This document shows positions 1 to 5,766 of a stretch of 6,989 nucleotides of DNA, piece after piece; the first letter of the stretch is position 1; every line of letters starts with the position of its first letter. Position numbers and translations under genes: made by a program. Below the pieces are notes generated by a model. That model was not told where the DNA came from. It was given only the letters and a program-made list of their open reading frames with translations, and made no database searches. Origin of the DNA: Phycisphaerae bacterium (GTDB taxonomy: Bacteria > Planctomycetota > Phycisphaerae > UBA1845); the NCBI GenBank assembly GCA_028277545.1, contig JANQGB010000313.1:1-6989 (forward strand), given 5' to 3'.

Positions 1-1
1 C

Positions 2-1684
2 ACCAACGCACTGATCCGCAGGCACAACCTCCGGAACCGCTTCGAGAACGTGCTCATCGCTGTGCCGAGCAGCGCCGCCCTGGGTACCGACGTGTTCGAC
101 GCCTTCCTGGACGACAACAACCTGCGTAGCCCGGTCGCGCAGGAGCCTGACGACGAGGAAATCGCCCGGCTGTTCCTGGACGCCAAGCTCCCTCCGGCCA
201 TTTACAGTGACATGACGGCCTTCCTGCGGAAGGTGCAGTATCCGCTGGCGGTTCGCTCGAGCAGCCTGCTCGAGGATTCGCACGAGCGGCCCTTTGCCGG
301 CGTCTACGCCACGCACATGATCCCCAACAACCACCCCGATCTGGAGGTACGGCTGGACCAGCTCTGCGATGCGATCAAGCTGGTCTACGCCTCGACCTTC
401 TTCCGGCCCGCCCGGCGCTACCTGCAGGCGACCGGCCGGCACGCGGAAGAGGAGAAGATGGGTGTTATCCTCCAGGAGATTGTCGGCAGCCCCCACGGTG
501 GGCGGTTCTATCCCACGTTCTCCGGCGTGGCTCGCTCGTACAATTACTACCCCACTGGCCGGATGCGCCCGGAAGACGGAGTAGCGTCGGTCGCCCTGGG
601 GCTGGGAAGAATGGTCGTGGAGGGCGGCCAGAGCCTCATGTTCTCACCAGCCATGCCCAACGTCCTGCCACAGTTTCCCAGTGCCCAGGACTGGCTGGCA
701 GACTCGCAGCGCGAGTTCTTTGCCTTGGACACCCGGCACCAGGACGTGTCGCCCACGCCGGACGATGGAGCCAACCTGCTCCGCCTGGGGCTGGACGTGG
801 CGGAGAGCGACGGCACGCTGGCGCCCATTGGGTCGGTCTACTCCGCTGAAAACGACCGCGTCGACGACGGCGTCTTTCGCGCTGGCCCTCGGTTGGTGAC
901 CTTCGCCCACGTGCTCAAGTCCGAGTTGTTCCCGCTGGCCGAGATCCTGCGTACGTTGCTGGACATCGGCGTGGAGGGAATGGCCTGCCCAATCGAGATC
1001 GAGTTCGCCGTGGACATGGACGCCAGCCCAATGGAGTTCGGCTTCCTCCAGATCCGTCCGATCATCTCGCACGAGGAATGTGCCGAAGCCTGTCTCGACA
1101 GCGTGGAGACTTCGGACGCTGTCTGCTACAGCCCGCAGGCCCTGGGCAACGGGCGCATCACGGGGATACACGATATCGTCTACGTCAAACCGGACACCTT
1201 CGAATCCGCACAGACACGGGAGATCGCCGCGGAACTGGCCCAGGTTAACGACGGCCTGATCCGCTCGGGTCGCAAGTGCGTGCTGATCGGCCCCGGCAGA
1301 TGGGGTTCGTCCGACCGCTGGCTGGGCATCCCGGTTACGTGGGACCAGGTATCGTCGGCTCAGGTCATCGTCGAGACGACGCTCGAGCAGTTTGTGGTTA
1401 CGCCATCGCAGGGCACGCACTTCTTCCAGAATCTGACTTCACTCGGGATCGGCTACCTGACGATTGACGCGTCGGTCGGCGTTGGCTTTATCGACTGGGA
1501 GTGGCTGGCTTCGCAGGAAGCGGCGGAGGAGACCGGCTTCGTACGGCGCGTGTCGCTGGACAACGAGTTCGACGTGAGGTTGGATGGGCGGACTCGACAG
1601 GGGGCTGTGCTAAAGCCCGACGAGAACGGGGAGACTTCAGAGGCAAGCTCACGGGCGCATCAAGACGCACCCTACCGGGCTTGA
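2..1684 (+). CDS. PEP/pyruvate-binding (PPDK_N-type) protein, 5' partial
   Basis: The frame is open from the left edge, so the true start lies outside; a GTG at 50 is in frame but lies within conserved-looking sequence (IRRHNLRNRFENVLIAVP) and is not the start. About 560 residues are visible. They resemble the ATP- and PEP/pyruvate-binding domain of PEP synthase and pyruvate phosphate dikinase. Support includes the YPLAVRSSSLLEDS stretch near 239-280 (the RSS motif of that fold), PFAGVYATHM just after it, and a late GPGRWGSSDRW segment near 1290-1325. The visible part has no phosphohistidine swivelling domain (no GGxxSHxAIxAR-like motif) and no C-terminal PEP-utilising barrel, so it is unlikely to be a complete PEP synthase. 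From memory, relatives carry receiver-like regions in the N-terminal half, which is missing here. The last ~25 residues form a polar tail. A regulatory or phosphotransfer role is inference; the exact function is unknown. Confidence 0.85.
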   Translation, partial: TNALIRRHNLRNRFENVLIAVPSSAALGTDVFDAFLDDNNLRSPVAQEPDDEEIARLFLDAKLPPAIYSDMTAFLRKVQYPLAVRSSSLLEDSHERPFAGVYATHMIPNNHPDLEVRLDQLCDAIKLVYASTFFRPARRYLQATGRHAEEEKMGVILQEIVGSPHGGRFYPTFSGVARSYNYYPTGRMRPEDGVASVALGLGRMVVEGGQSLMFSPAMPNVLPQFPSAQDWLADSQREFFALDTRHQDVSPTPDDGANLLRLGLDVAESDGTLAPIGSVYSAENDRVDDGVFRAGPRLVTFAHVLKSELFPLAEILRTLLDIGVEGMACPIEIEFAVDMDASPMEFGFLQIRPIISHEECAEACLDSVETSDAVCYSPQALGNGRITGIHDIVYVKPDTFESAQTREIAAELAQVNDGLIRSGRKCVLIGPGRWGSSDRWLGIPVTWDQVSSAQVIVETTLEQFVVTPSQGTHFFQNLTSLGIGYLTIDASVGVGFIDWEWLASQEAAEETGFVRRVSLDNEFDVRLDGRTRQGAVLKPDENGETSEASSRAHQDAPYRA

Positions 1685-1814
1685 TAACGTGCGGCTGCCA
1701 CGAGCCGGTGGGTCGCATCGAGATGCATCCTGCCGTTGGCGATGGTTCCCGGATCATGACGGCGGTCCCCGGACGGCGAAGCGGGATTCGCTGAGACGTT
1801 TGTAGTGGTGAAAT

Positions 1815-3146
1815 ATGGCGTTGCCCTTGGTTGCCATTGTAGGCCGGCCGAATGTCGGCAAGAGCTCGCTGCTGGCGTTCCTCACGCGCCAGTTGGTCAG
1901 TATTGTCGAACCAACCGCCGGGGTGACCCGCGACCGGGTCAGCGCCGTTTGCGAGGTCAACGACGTTTACTTCGAATTGGTCGATACGGGCGGCTATGGC
2001 GTGGACGATTGCGACGACCTGACCGAGGACATCGAGCGTCAGATCCGGTACGCGATTGACACGGCCGACCTGATTCTGTTCGTGGTCGATGCTCGCGAGG
2101 GTACGGTGCCGCTGGACAAACAGGTTGCCCGGTTGCTGCGCCCGTACAGCGACCGTACCGTACTGCTGGCCAACAAGGTGGATGAACCGCGCGATGCCAC
2201 CAACGCGGCCGAGTTCTCCCGCCTGGGTTACGGGGAAGCCATCTGCATCAGCGCGCTGCACTATCGGGGGCGGGCCGACCTGGAGGAGACGCTGCTGGCG
2301 CGGATCGTCGATAAGAGTGACGGACCGCCGCCAGATCCGGTCATGTCGCTGGCCTTGGTCGGTCGGCGCAACACGGGCAAGAGCACGTTCATAAACGCCC
2401 TGGCGGGCGAAGAACGGGTCATTGTCAGCGAGGTGGCCGGCACCACGCGCGACGCGGTCGACGTCCGGTTCGAGCGGGACGGACGCGTCTTCCTGGCCAT
2501 CGACACGGCCGGGGTGCGCAAGAAGGCCCGCATGGTTGACTCGATCGAGCACTATGGCTTCGATCGCGTCGAACGTTCAATTCGTCGAGCCGACGTGATC
2601 CTGTTTCTGATCGACTCGACGGCGATGCTCACCGACGTCGACAAGAAGTTGGGCTATCTGATTGCCTCGGAGCACAAGCCCTGCGTGATCGTGATCAACA
2701 AGTGGGACCTGGCCAAGAATCGGGCCGAGACGGAGACTTACGGCGACTACCTCACTCAGCTAATGCCACACCTGGACTTCGCGCCGATCGCCTTCGTGTC
2801 TGCCAAGGAAGGCCGGAATATTCACTCGGCTGTGGACCTGGCGTCGATGCTCTTCAAGCAGAGCAAGACCCGAGTGCCTACTGGACAGTTGAACGCTGCC
2901 CTCGAGGAGATCATGGCCCTCCGCGGCCCATCAGCCAAGCGCGGGCGGCGGGCGCCCAAGATCTTCTACGGCACTCAGATCAGTTCCCGCCCTCCGTCGC
3001 TGCTGCTGTTTGTCAACGACCCCTCTCTGATCAAACAGGACTACCAACGCTTCCTGCTCAACCGCCTGCGGGAACGCTTGCCTTTTGAGGAAATCCCCAT
3101 ACGATTGGTCTTCCGGGCTCGGCGAGGCCGTCCTGGCAGGAAGTAG
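1815..3146 (+). CDS. der: Ribosome-assembly GTPase Der (EngA)
   Basis: This 443-residue protein has the architecture unique to Der: two tandem GTPase domains and a C-terminal KH-like domain. It is a cytoplasmic GTPase needed for 50S ribosomal subunit maturation. Domain 1 (about 1-165) shows GRPNVGKS at 10-17, switch threonine in AGVTRD at 35-40, DTGG at 57-60, NKVD at 120-123 and SA at 146-147. Domain 2 (about 177-350) shows GRRNTGKS at 183-190, AGTTRD at 208-213, DTAG at 230-233, NKWD at 295-298 and SAK at 329-331. The KH-like domain runs from about 352 to 440 and ends in a basic tail. Length is normal for the family. The second P-loop has Arg-Asn-Thr where many bacteria have Pro-Asn-Val; the GxxxxGKS core is kept. 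ATG 1815 is the first usable start: a TTG in frame at 1800 is followed directly by a stop. No convincing Shine-Dalgarno is visible, only GGTG at 1807-1810. Confidence 0.97.
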   Translation: MALPLVAIVGRPNVGKSSLLAFLTRQLVSIVEPTAGVTRDRVSAVCEVNDVYFELVDTGGYGVDDCDDLTEDIERQIRYAIDTADLILFVVDAREGTVPLDKQVARLLRPYSDRTVLLANKVDEPRDATNAAEFSRLGYGEAICISALHYRGRADLEETLLARIVDKSDGPPPDPVMSLALVGRRNTGKSTFINALAGEERVIVSEVAGTTRDAVDVRFERDGRVFLAIDTAGVRKKARMVDSIEHYGFDRVERSIRRADVILFLIDSTAMLTDVDKKLGYLIASEHKPCVIVINKWDLAKNRAETETYGDYLTQLMPHLDFAPIAFVSAKEGRNIHSAVDLASMLFKQSKTRVPTGQLNAALEEIMALRGPSAKRGRRAPKIFYGTQISSRPPSLLLFVNDPSLIKQDYQRFLLNRLRERLPFEEIPIRLVFRARRGRPGRK

Positions 3147-3191
3147 GCCGGGTCAGGGAGCGGGCCGAGCCGGTGTGGCAGGAACGACTCG

Positions 3192-3725
3192 ATGCCCATC
3201 GAATTCCATTGCAGTCACTGCAACAAGCAAATCCGCGCTCCACGCGACGCGGGTGGCAGGCGCGGCAAGTGCCCCTACTGTAAGCAGAGCGTCTACATCC
3301 CCACCCATCCTGACGACACTGAGGAGATCGGGCTCGCCCCGCTGGACCAGGGCGAGGAAGCTCAGCGACGGCAGATGACCGAGGAGTCGCTGCGGGTCCA
3401 GGCCGAACTGGCTCACGAGAGCCGGGAACCGCCTGAAACGGGAAAACCCGTCCCCATCGAGGGCGGCTTGGGAGTGCCACCGCCTCCGTCCCTCTCGGGC
3501 AAGGCGGTGAACGTAGACAAGGCGGTCGTGCGTTACGTGAACGCGATGCGAGCCTCGCGCCTGGAGGAGGCCGAACAGGTCTGTGCCCTGCTCAAAACAG
3601 ACGCCGGCCGGGCTCGCGAACACATCCAGCGGCTGATGGTTGACGAGATACCTCCTGCCGGTACCGAGACCATCCCACCGGCCCTGTTCAAGGGTTTCCT
3701 GAAGACGCTGCTCGACCGGCTGTAG
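3192..3725 (+). CDS. Zinc-ribbon protein of unknown function, planctomycete style
   Basis: The 177-residue product starts with a compact Cys4 zinc ribbon: Cys7-x2-Cys10 and Cys27-x2-Cys30, with the basic residues between the two knuckles that are usual for this fold. N-termini of the form MPIEFxCxHC are very common in planctomycete proteins, often attached to unrelated C-terminal parts. Residues 38-105 form a charged, Pro- and Glu-rich linker that is probably disordered. Residues 106-177 look helical (a VDKAVVRYVNAMRASRLEEAEQV stretch split by no Pro or Gly) and end in a second amphipathic segment. There is no signal peptide or membrane segment. The start is supported by AGGA at 3180-3183, eight bases before ATG. 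It lies 45 bases after der and 64 bases before the CYTH gene, so it is probably in the same transcript. I do not recognise the C-terminal domain; zinc binding is predicted from the cysteines, and any nucleic-acid or ribosome role is speculation. Confidence 0.85.
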   Translation: MPIEFHCSHCNKQIRAPRDAGGRRGKCPYCKQSVYIPTHPDDTEEIGLAPLDQGEEAQRRQMTEESLRVQAELAHESREPPETGKPVPIEGGLGVPPPPSLSGKAVNVDKAVVRYVNAMRASRLEEAEQVCALLKTDAGRAREHIQRLMVDEIPPAGTETIPPALFKGFLKTLLDRL

Positions 3726-3777
3726 ACCGCTCACCGGCCCCCAAACCGCCTGCCAACGACGCCGGGTGAGCAGATGC

Positions 3778-3786
3778 AGGAAGGGA
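3778..3786 (+). promoter_or_regulatory. Shine-Dalgarno that decides the CYTH gene start
   Basis: The purine run AGGAAGGGA ends three bases before ATG 3790, and its AGGA core lies eight bases before that ATG. The longer reading from GTG 3766 would place this site inside the coding sequence and would add eight residues ahead of the conserved MGLEVEAK start, so ATG 3790 is preferred. Confidence 0.6.
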
Positions 3787-3789
3787 TTC

Positions 3790-4362
3790 ATGGGTCTGGA
3801 AGTCGAGGCCAAGCTGCGTGTCGAGTCCCATGACGCAGTCCGACAGGCTCTGGTCGGGGCGGGTGCTGCCCCACTGGGCGCGGTGATGGAGACCAACCAC
3901 ATCCTCGACGCCGACGATGGCTCGCTGCGGGCGGCCGGTGCCGGCCTGCGAGTGCGGGTCAGCGCCCCCCTCCAGGACGATGACGCGACGGTCACCCTGA
4001 CCTACAAGGGCCGCCGCGAACGGAGCGCTCTGAAGCGGCGTCCTGAGATTGAGGTGGTGGTTGCGGAGGCGGACACCACGCTCCAACTGCTGGCCCGGCT
4101 GGGCTACGTTGAGCGGGTCGTGTTCGCCAAGCGGCGCGAGAGCCACCGCCTGTCATCGTGCCGGGTCGAACTGGATGAGCTGCCGCTGCTGGGCTGCTTC
4201 GTGGAGATCGAAGGGCCCGAGGAGGAGTCCATCCAGCGGGTACAGGCTCTACTGGGATTGAGCGACCTGCCACACCTGTCGCGGAGCTACGTCTCGATGT
4301 TGGTTGAGGTCTGCCAGCAACTGGGGCGTGACCCGCGCCGAATCTGCTTTTCGGACGATTGA
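3790..4362 (+). CDS. CYTH-domain protein (class IV adenylate cyclase CyaB / triphosphatase type)
   Basis: The 190-residue protein is a single CYTH (triphosphate tunnel) domain. This fold binds an inorganic or nucleoside triphosphate with Mg2+ inside a beta-barrel; members include class IV adenylate cyclases, thiamine triphosphatases and tripolyphosphatases. The diagnostic ExExK is at Glu4-Glu6-Lys8. The other tunnel charges also appear intact: Arg54 and Arg56, Lys73, the ExE pair at 86/88, Lys114-Arg115-Arg116, Asp129, and the ExE pair at 139/141. ETNHILDADDGSLRAAGAGLR near 34-54 is typical of the CyaB-like branch. No CHAD domain is attached. The start is ATG 3790, not the in-frame GTG at 3766, because of the ribosome-binding site and the match to family N-termini. 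It is the last of three closely spaced genes starting with der. CyaB-like proteins are often misnamed as cyclases, so cAMP synthesis is only one possibility; triphosphatase activity is equally likely from sequence alone. Confidence 0.9.
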   Translation: MGLEVEAKLRVESHDAVRQALVGAGAAPLGAVMETNHILDADDGSLRAAGAGLRVRVSAPLQDDDATVTLTYKGRRERSALKRRPEIEVVVAEADTTLQLLARLGYVERVVFAKRRESHRLSSCRVELDELPLLGCFVEIEGPEEESIQRVQALLGLSDLPHLSRSYVSMLVEVCQQLGRDPRRICFSDD

Positions 4363-4388
4363 ACCGACCTGCCAGTACTGGGATCACC

Positions 4389-4407
4389 GGGCGCAAGAAA
4401 TGCGCCT
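4389..4407 (+). terminator. Short hairpin after the CYTH gene, possible weak terminator
   Basis: GGCGCA at 4390-4395 pairs with TGCGCC at 4401-4406 around a five-base loop AGAAA, with one G-T wobble extending the base. It begins 27 bases after the CYTH stop. Only two T residues follow, so it is not a convincing intrinsic terminator. It directly abuts the TTGACA box of the candidate promoter at 4407, and that position would suit separating the der transcript from the next one. Confidence 0.3.
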
Positions 4408-4434
4408 TGACAGCCCTGCTCGGGGAGCGATATT
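4407..4434 (+). promoter_or_regulatory. Candidate sigma70-type promoter for the small ORF
   Basis: A perfect TTGACA at 4407-4412 is followed after 16 bases by GATATT at 4429-4434, which matches TATAAT at four of six positions. Transcription would start near 4441, giving a leader of about 45 bases before the ATG at 4486. The -35 is exact and the area is otherwise very GC-rich, which raises its weight, but the -10 is imperfect and the spacer is one base short of optimal. Confidence 0.45.
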
Positions 4435-4448
4435 CGCGACGCGAAATA
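4431..4448. promoter_or_regulatory. Inverted repeat over the -10 and predicted start, operator-like
   Basis: TTCGC at 4433-4437 and GCGAA at 4441-4445 form a perfect 5-3-5 inverted repeat; allowing a one-base bulge at 4446, outer bases TA/TA also pair. It overlaps the candidate -10 box and the expected transcription start. A repressor site or a hairpin at the 5' end of the RNA would both fit. No regulator can be named from this window. Confidence 0.25.
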
Positions 4449-4473
4449 CGGGGAACCAGCGCTCCTTTGCAGG

Positions 4474-4479
4474 GGAGGT
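4474..4479 (+). promoter_or_regulatory. Strong Shine-Dalgarno of the small ORF
   Basis: GGAGGT, a full match to the anti-Shine-Dalgarno core, stands six bases before ATG 4486. It is the best ribosome-binding site in the window; der and the lipoprotein gene have no clear one. Its spacing is the main evidence that the 25-codon frame is translated. Confidence 0.55.
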
Positions 4480-4485
4480 CATCTC

Positions 4486-4563
4486 ATGTTCCAACGAACC
4501 GCGCTGACCATTTGTCTGGTGGCTGCCTGCGTGTGGTGCCTTATCAGAGTGGCTGGCACTTAG
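4486..4563 (+). CDS. Possible 25-residue hydrophobic Cys-rich peptide
   Basis: An ATG-to-TAG frame encodes 25 residues: a short polar start (MFQRT), then a hydrophobic core from about Ala6 to Val22 with Cys10, Cys15 and Cys18 and a single Trp17, then Ala-Gly-Thr. The core is long enough for one membrane segment. Val-Ala-Ala-Cys at 12-15 also fits a lipobox, so a tiny lipoprotein of 11 mature residues is an alternative, although a 14-residue signal would be unusually short. It is preceded by a strong GGAGGT and a candidate promoter and followed by a hairpin, so it could be its own transcription unit. It could also be the leftover N-terminus (signal peptide) of a lost secreted protein. I do not recognise a family. 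Short hydrophobic frames arise by chance, so confidence rests on the surrounding signals. Confidence 0.45.
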   Translation: MFQRTALTICLVAACVWCLIRVAGT

Positions 4564-4568
4564 ACTCC

Positions 4569-4590
4569 CGGCGAACCTCTTTCTTCGCCG
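4569..4590. terminator. Hairpin between convergent genes, possible bidirectional terminator
   Basis: CGGCGAA at 4569-4575 pairs perfectly with TTCGCCG at 4584-4590 around an eight-base loop. It lies six bases after the stop of the small ORF and six bases beyond the stop of the convergent lipoprotein gene. No T-tract follows on either strand, so intrinsic termination would be atypical; the placement exactly between two converging stops is the main argument. Confidence 0.4.
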
Positions 4591-4596
4591 TGGGCG

Positions 4597-5604
4597 TTAG
4601 AAGCCGACCAGCTCGGTCATGTAGTTGCGGTACTGTTGCTCGAATGCCGCCAGATCTTCCGTGATGTAGGCGCGAAACACGGCTTCGCCAAAACTCAGGC
4701 GGGTCGGACTGCCGGACGAGATGCGCGCGGCCCGGGCTCGCTGGCCAAGCTGTCCGGTGGCTACATCGTCAAGCATCTGCCGGAAGCCGCTGGTGAACCG
4801 CTCGTTCCCCCCGTGTTGAAGAAAGACCACCAAGGCCCAGGCCTGGGCGTAGTAGGCTCGCGTCAGCCGCGACTGGGACTGAACGATCACCTTGCCCGGA
4901 CTAGTGGCCAGCAGCTCTGAAAGTGGCAGGAGTGCATTGGCCGCCAGGGTCTGCCTCAGCGGGTTGCGTCGAAAAGTGTTGTTCTTCGGCGAGAAGACCG
5001 GCCGCCCCGCCCGCACGTCGAAGCCCTCGCAATAGGTCGCCAGCCCCTCGTTCAGCCAAGCGGGCAGTCTCTGTTCGAAATGCGTGCCGAAGTACTGGTG
5101 CAGGCCTTCGTGGGCGATGACACTCAGTGTGTAGGTCCTGGGCTGTATATAGCGCGTAACGCACAGGTCGCCGGAGGCGTAGCCGCCGACCTGGACGCTG
5201 GTAAGCAGATCGCTTCGGGACGGGAAACGCTCTCTCGTGAAGTTCATCCACTGGCGTTGAGTGGCGAAGAGGTAAGTCTTCAGGCGGCGCTCCGACCCGG
5301 CAGGCAGCGGCAACAGGGCGCTGTATTGCTGGAAGCAGGCCTCGAGGAAGCCGGGCAGATAGTCACGCAATTCGGCGTCGTGAATGGTAGTGAAAAGCTC
5401 GAAGTGGTCAGTGGTAAGGTGGATGCCGCTGGCCTGCCGGTAAGACCAGGGTTGCTCAGAGACCTCGAACTCCGGGCCACGATCGGCACTACTGCAGCCC
5501 GCCGCGGACGCGACGGCGAGCAGCAGGCTCGCAGGCCAGCGCCGCACCAGGGACCGGACAGCACGGGGCACGGCGAGTCGCGAAATCGAGTGGTTTGACC
5601 TCAT
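4597..5604 (-). CDS. Secreted lipoprotein metalloprotease-like protein (HExxH, gluzincin/MA type)
   Basis: The 335-residue product starts at ATG 5604. Its N-terminus is a signal peptide: a basic region with Arg21-Arg22, the hydrophobic stretch SLLLAVASAAG and Cys37 as lipidation site (lipobox Ala-Ala-Gly-Cys). The mature part carries AHEGLHQYF, an HExxH zinc motif at His165-Glu166-His169, followed 17 residues later by NEGLATYCE with Glu186 as likely third ligand. This spacing is typical of peptidase-MA/DUF1570-like planctomycete proteins. The catalytic Glu and both His are present, so activity is plausible; the substrate is unknown. It is probably anchored to a membrane facing the periplasm. 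The frame runs open a further 55 codons upstream to 5769, but that part is Arg-rich, overlaps the trxB ribosome-binding region and precedes the signal peptide, so I reject it. There is no Shine-Dalgarno; a promoter just upstream suggests a near-leaderless mRNA. It is divergent from trxB. Confidence 0.87.
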   Translation of the reverse strand: MRSNHSISRLAVPRAVRSLVRRWPASLLLAVASAAGCSSADRGPEFEVSEQPWSYRQASGIHLTTDHFELFTTIHDAELRDYLPGFLEACFQQYSALLPLPAGSERRLKTYLFATQRQWMNFTRERFPSRSDLLTSVQVGGYASGDLCVTRYIQPRTYTLSVIAHEGLHQYFGTHFEQRLPAWLNEGLATYCEGFDVRAGRPVFSPKNNTFRRNPLRQTLAANALLPLSELLATSPGKVIVQSQSRLTRAYYAQAWALVVFLQHGGNERFTSGFRQMLDDVATGQLGQRARAARISSGSPTRLSFGEAVFRAYITEDLAAFEQQYRNYMTELVGF

Positions 5605-5613
5605 GGTGAGGCC

Positions 5614-5642
5614 AGAATAGGCGGCGCTGACCGGGCGGTCAA
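5614..5642 (-). promoter_or_regulatory. Candidate promoter of the lipoprotein gene, near-leaderless
   Basis: Read on the minus strand, TTGACC (5642-5637) matches the -35 consensus at five of six positions, and TATTCT (5619-5614) matches the -10 at four of six, with an optimal 17-base spacer. Only nine bases separate the -10 from ATG 5604, so transcription should start about three bases before the start codon. A 5-4-5 inverted repeat, TGACC-N4-GGTCA at 5628-5641, overlaps the -35 box and could be an operator. Confidence 0.5.
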
Positions 5643-5658
5643 TCCGTCTGGCGCGCAC

Positions 5659-5688
5659 TTGGACTCTGTGTCGGTGGCCGACTAAGAT
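5659..5688 (+). promoter_or_regulatory. Weak candidate promoter for trxB
   Basis: TTGGAC at 5659-5664 (three of six against TTGACA) and TAAGAT at 5683-5688 (four of six) are 18 bases apart. TAAGAT is one of the few AT-rich hexamers upstream of trxB. The predicted start near 5695 would put the stem-loop at 5698-5727 at the very 5' end of an 80-base leader. The match is poor and this is only a suggestion. Confidence 0.25.
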
Positions 5689-5697
5689 GCCCTCGCC

Positions 5698-5727
5698 ACG
5701 CCGCCGCAGGGTAATCTGCCGCGGCGT
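5698..5727 (+). other. Strong stem-loop in the trxB leader
   Basis: Bases 5698-5704 (ACGCCGC) pair with 5721-5727 (GCGGCGT). After one C-C mismatch, GCAG at 5706-5709 pairs with CTGC at 5716-5719, closing a six-base loop GGTAAT. That is eleven base pairs with one internal mismatch, nearly all G-C. It ends 48 bases before the trxB ATG and has no T-tract. It could stabilise the mRNA 5' end or be a regulatory leader structure; it matches no riboswitch class I know. Confidence 0.4.
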
Positions 5728-5760
5728 CCGGGGCAGTACGAAGCGCAACACGCCTGCATC

Positions 5761-5766
5761 GAGGTG
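5761..5766 (+). promoter_or_regulatory. Ribosome-binding site that decides the trxB start
   Basis: GAGGTG lies nine bases before ATG 5776. A GTG at 5764 is in frame four codons earlier but is part of this site itself, so ATG 5776 is the better start. Confidence 0.5.

Noticed and set aside
644..1420. 258-codon minus-strand frame inside the PEP/pyruvate-binding gene
   Set aside because: It is antisense to a strongly recognisable protein, has a shadow-like Arg/Asp/His/Val composition, and shows no domain or ribosome-binding site.
1776..1791. GCGAA-N6-TTCGC hairpin before der as a terminator
   Set aside because: It has only five base pairs, no T-tract, and lies 24 bases before the der start. 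Too weak to call.
1685..1814. Promoter for der in the 130-base gap
   Set aside because: I looked for -35/-10 pairs and found none with both boxes acceptable at 16-18 base spacing.
2361..2384. Loss of function in the second Der P-loop (Arg-Asn-Thr in place of Pro-Asn-Val)
   Set aside because: The GxxxxGKS core, DTAG and NKWD are intact, and similar GxRNxGKS forms are remembered from planctomycete Der proteins.
1488..2552. 354-codon minus-strand frame across the end of the first gene and der
   Set aside because: It is antisense to the Der P-loops and runs through an intergenic gap. Long shadow frames are expected in high-GC DNA, and no motif was recognised.
3153..3995. 280-codon minus-strand frame over the zinc-ribbon gene
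   Set aside because: The plus strand has the Cys4 ribbon, a Shine-Dalgarno and matching gene spacing. The minus frame is low-complexity (Arg, Ala, Ser, Pro) and ends across two genes.
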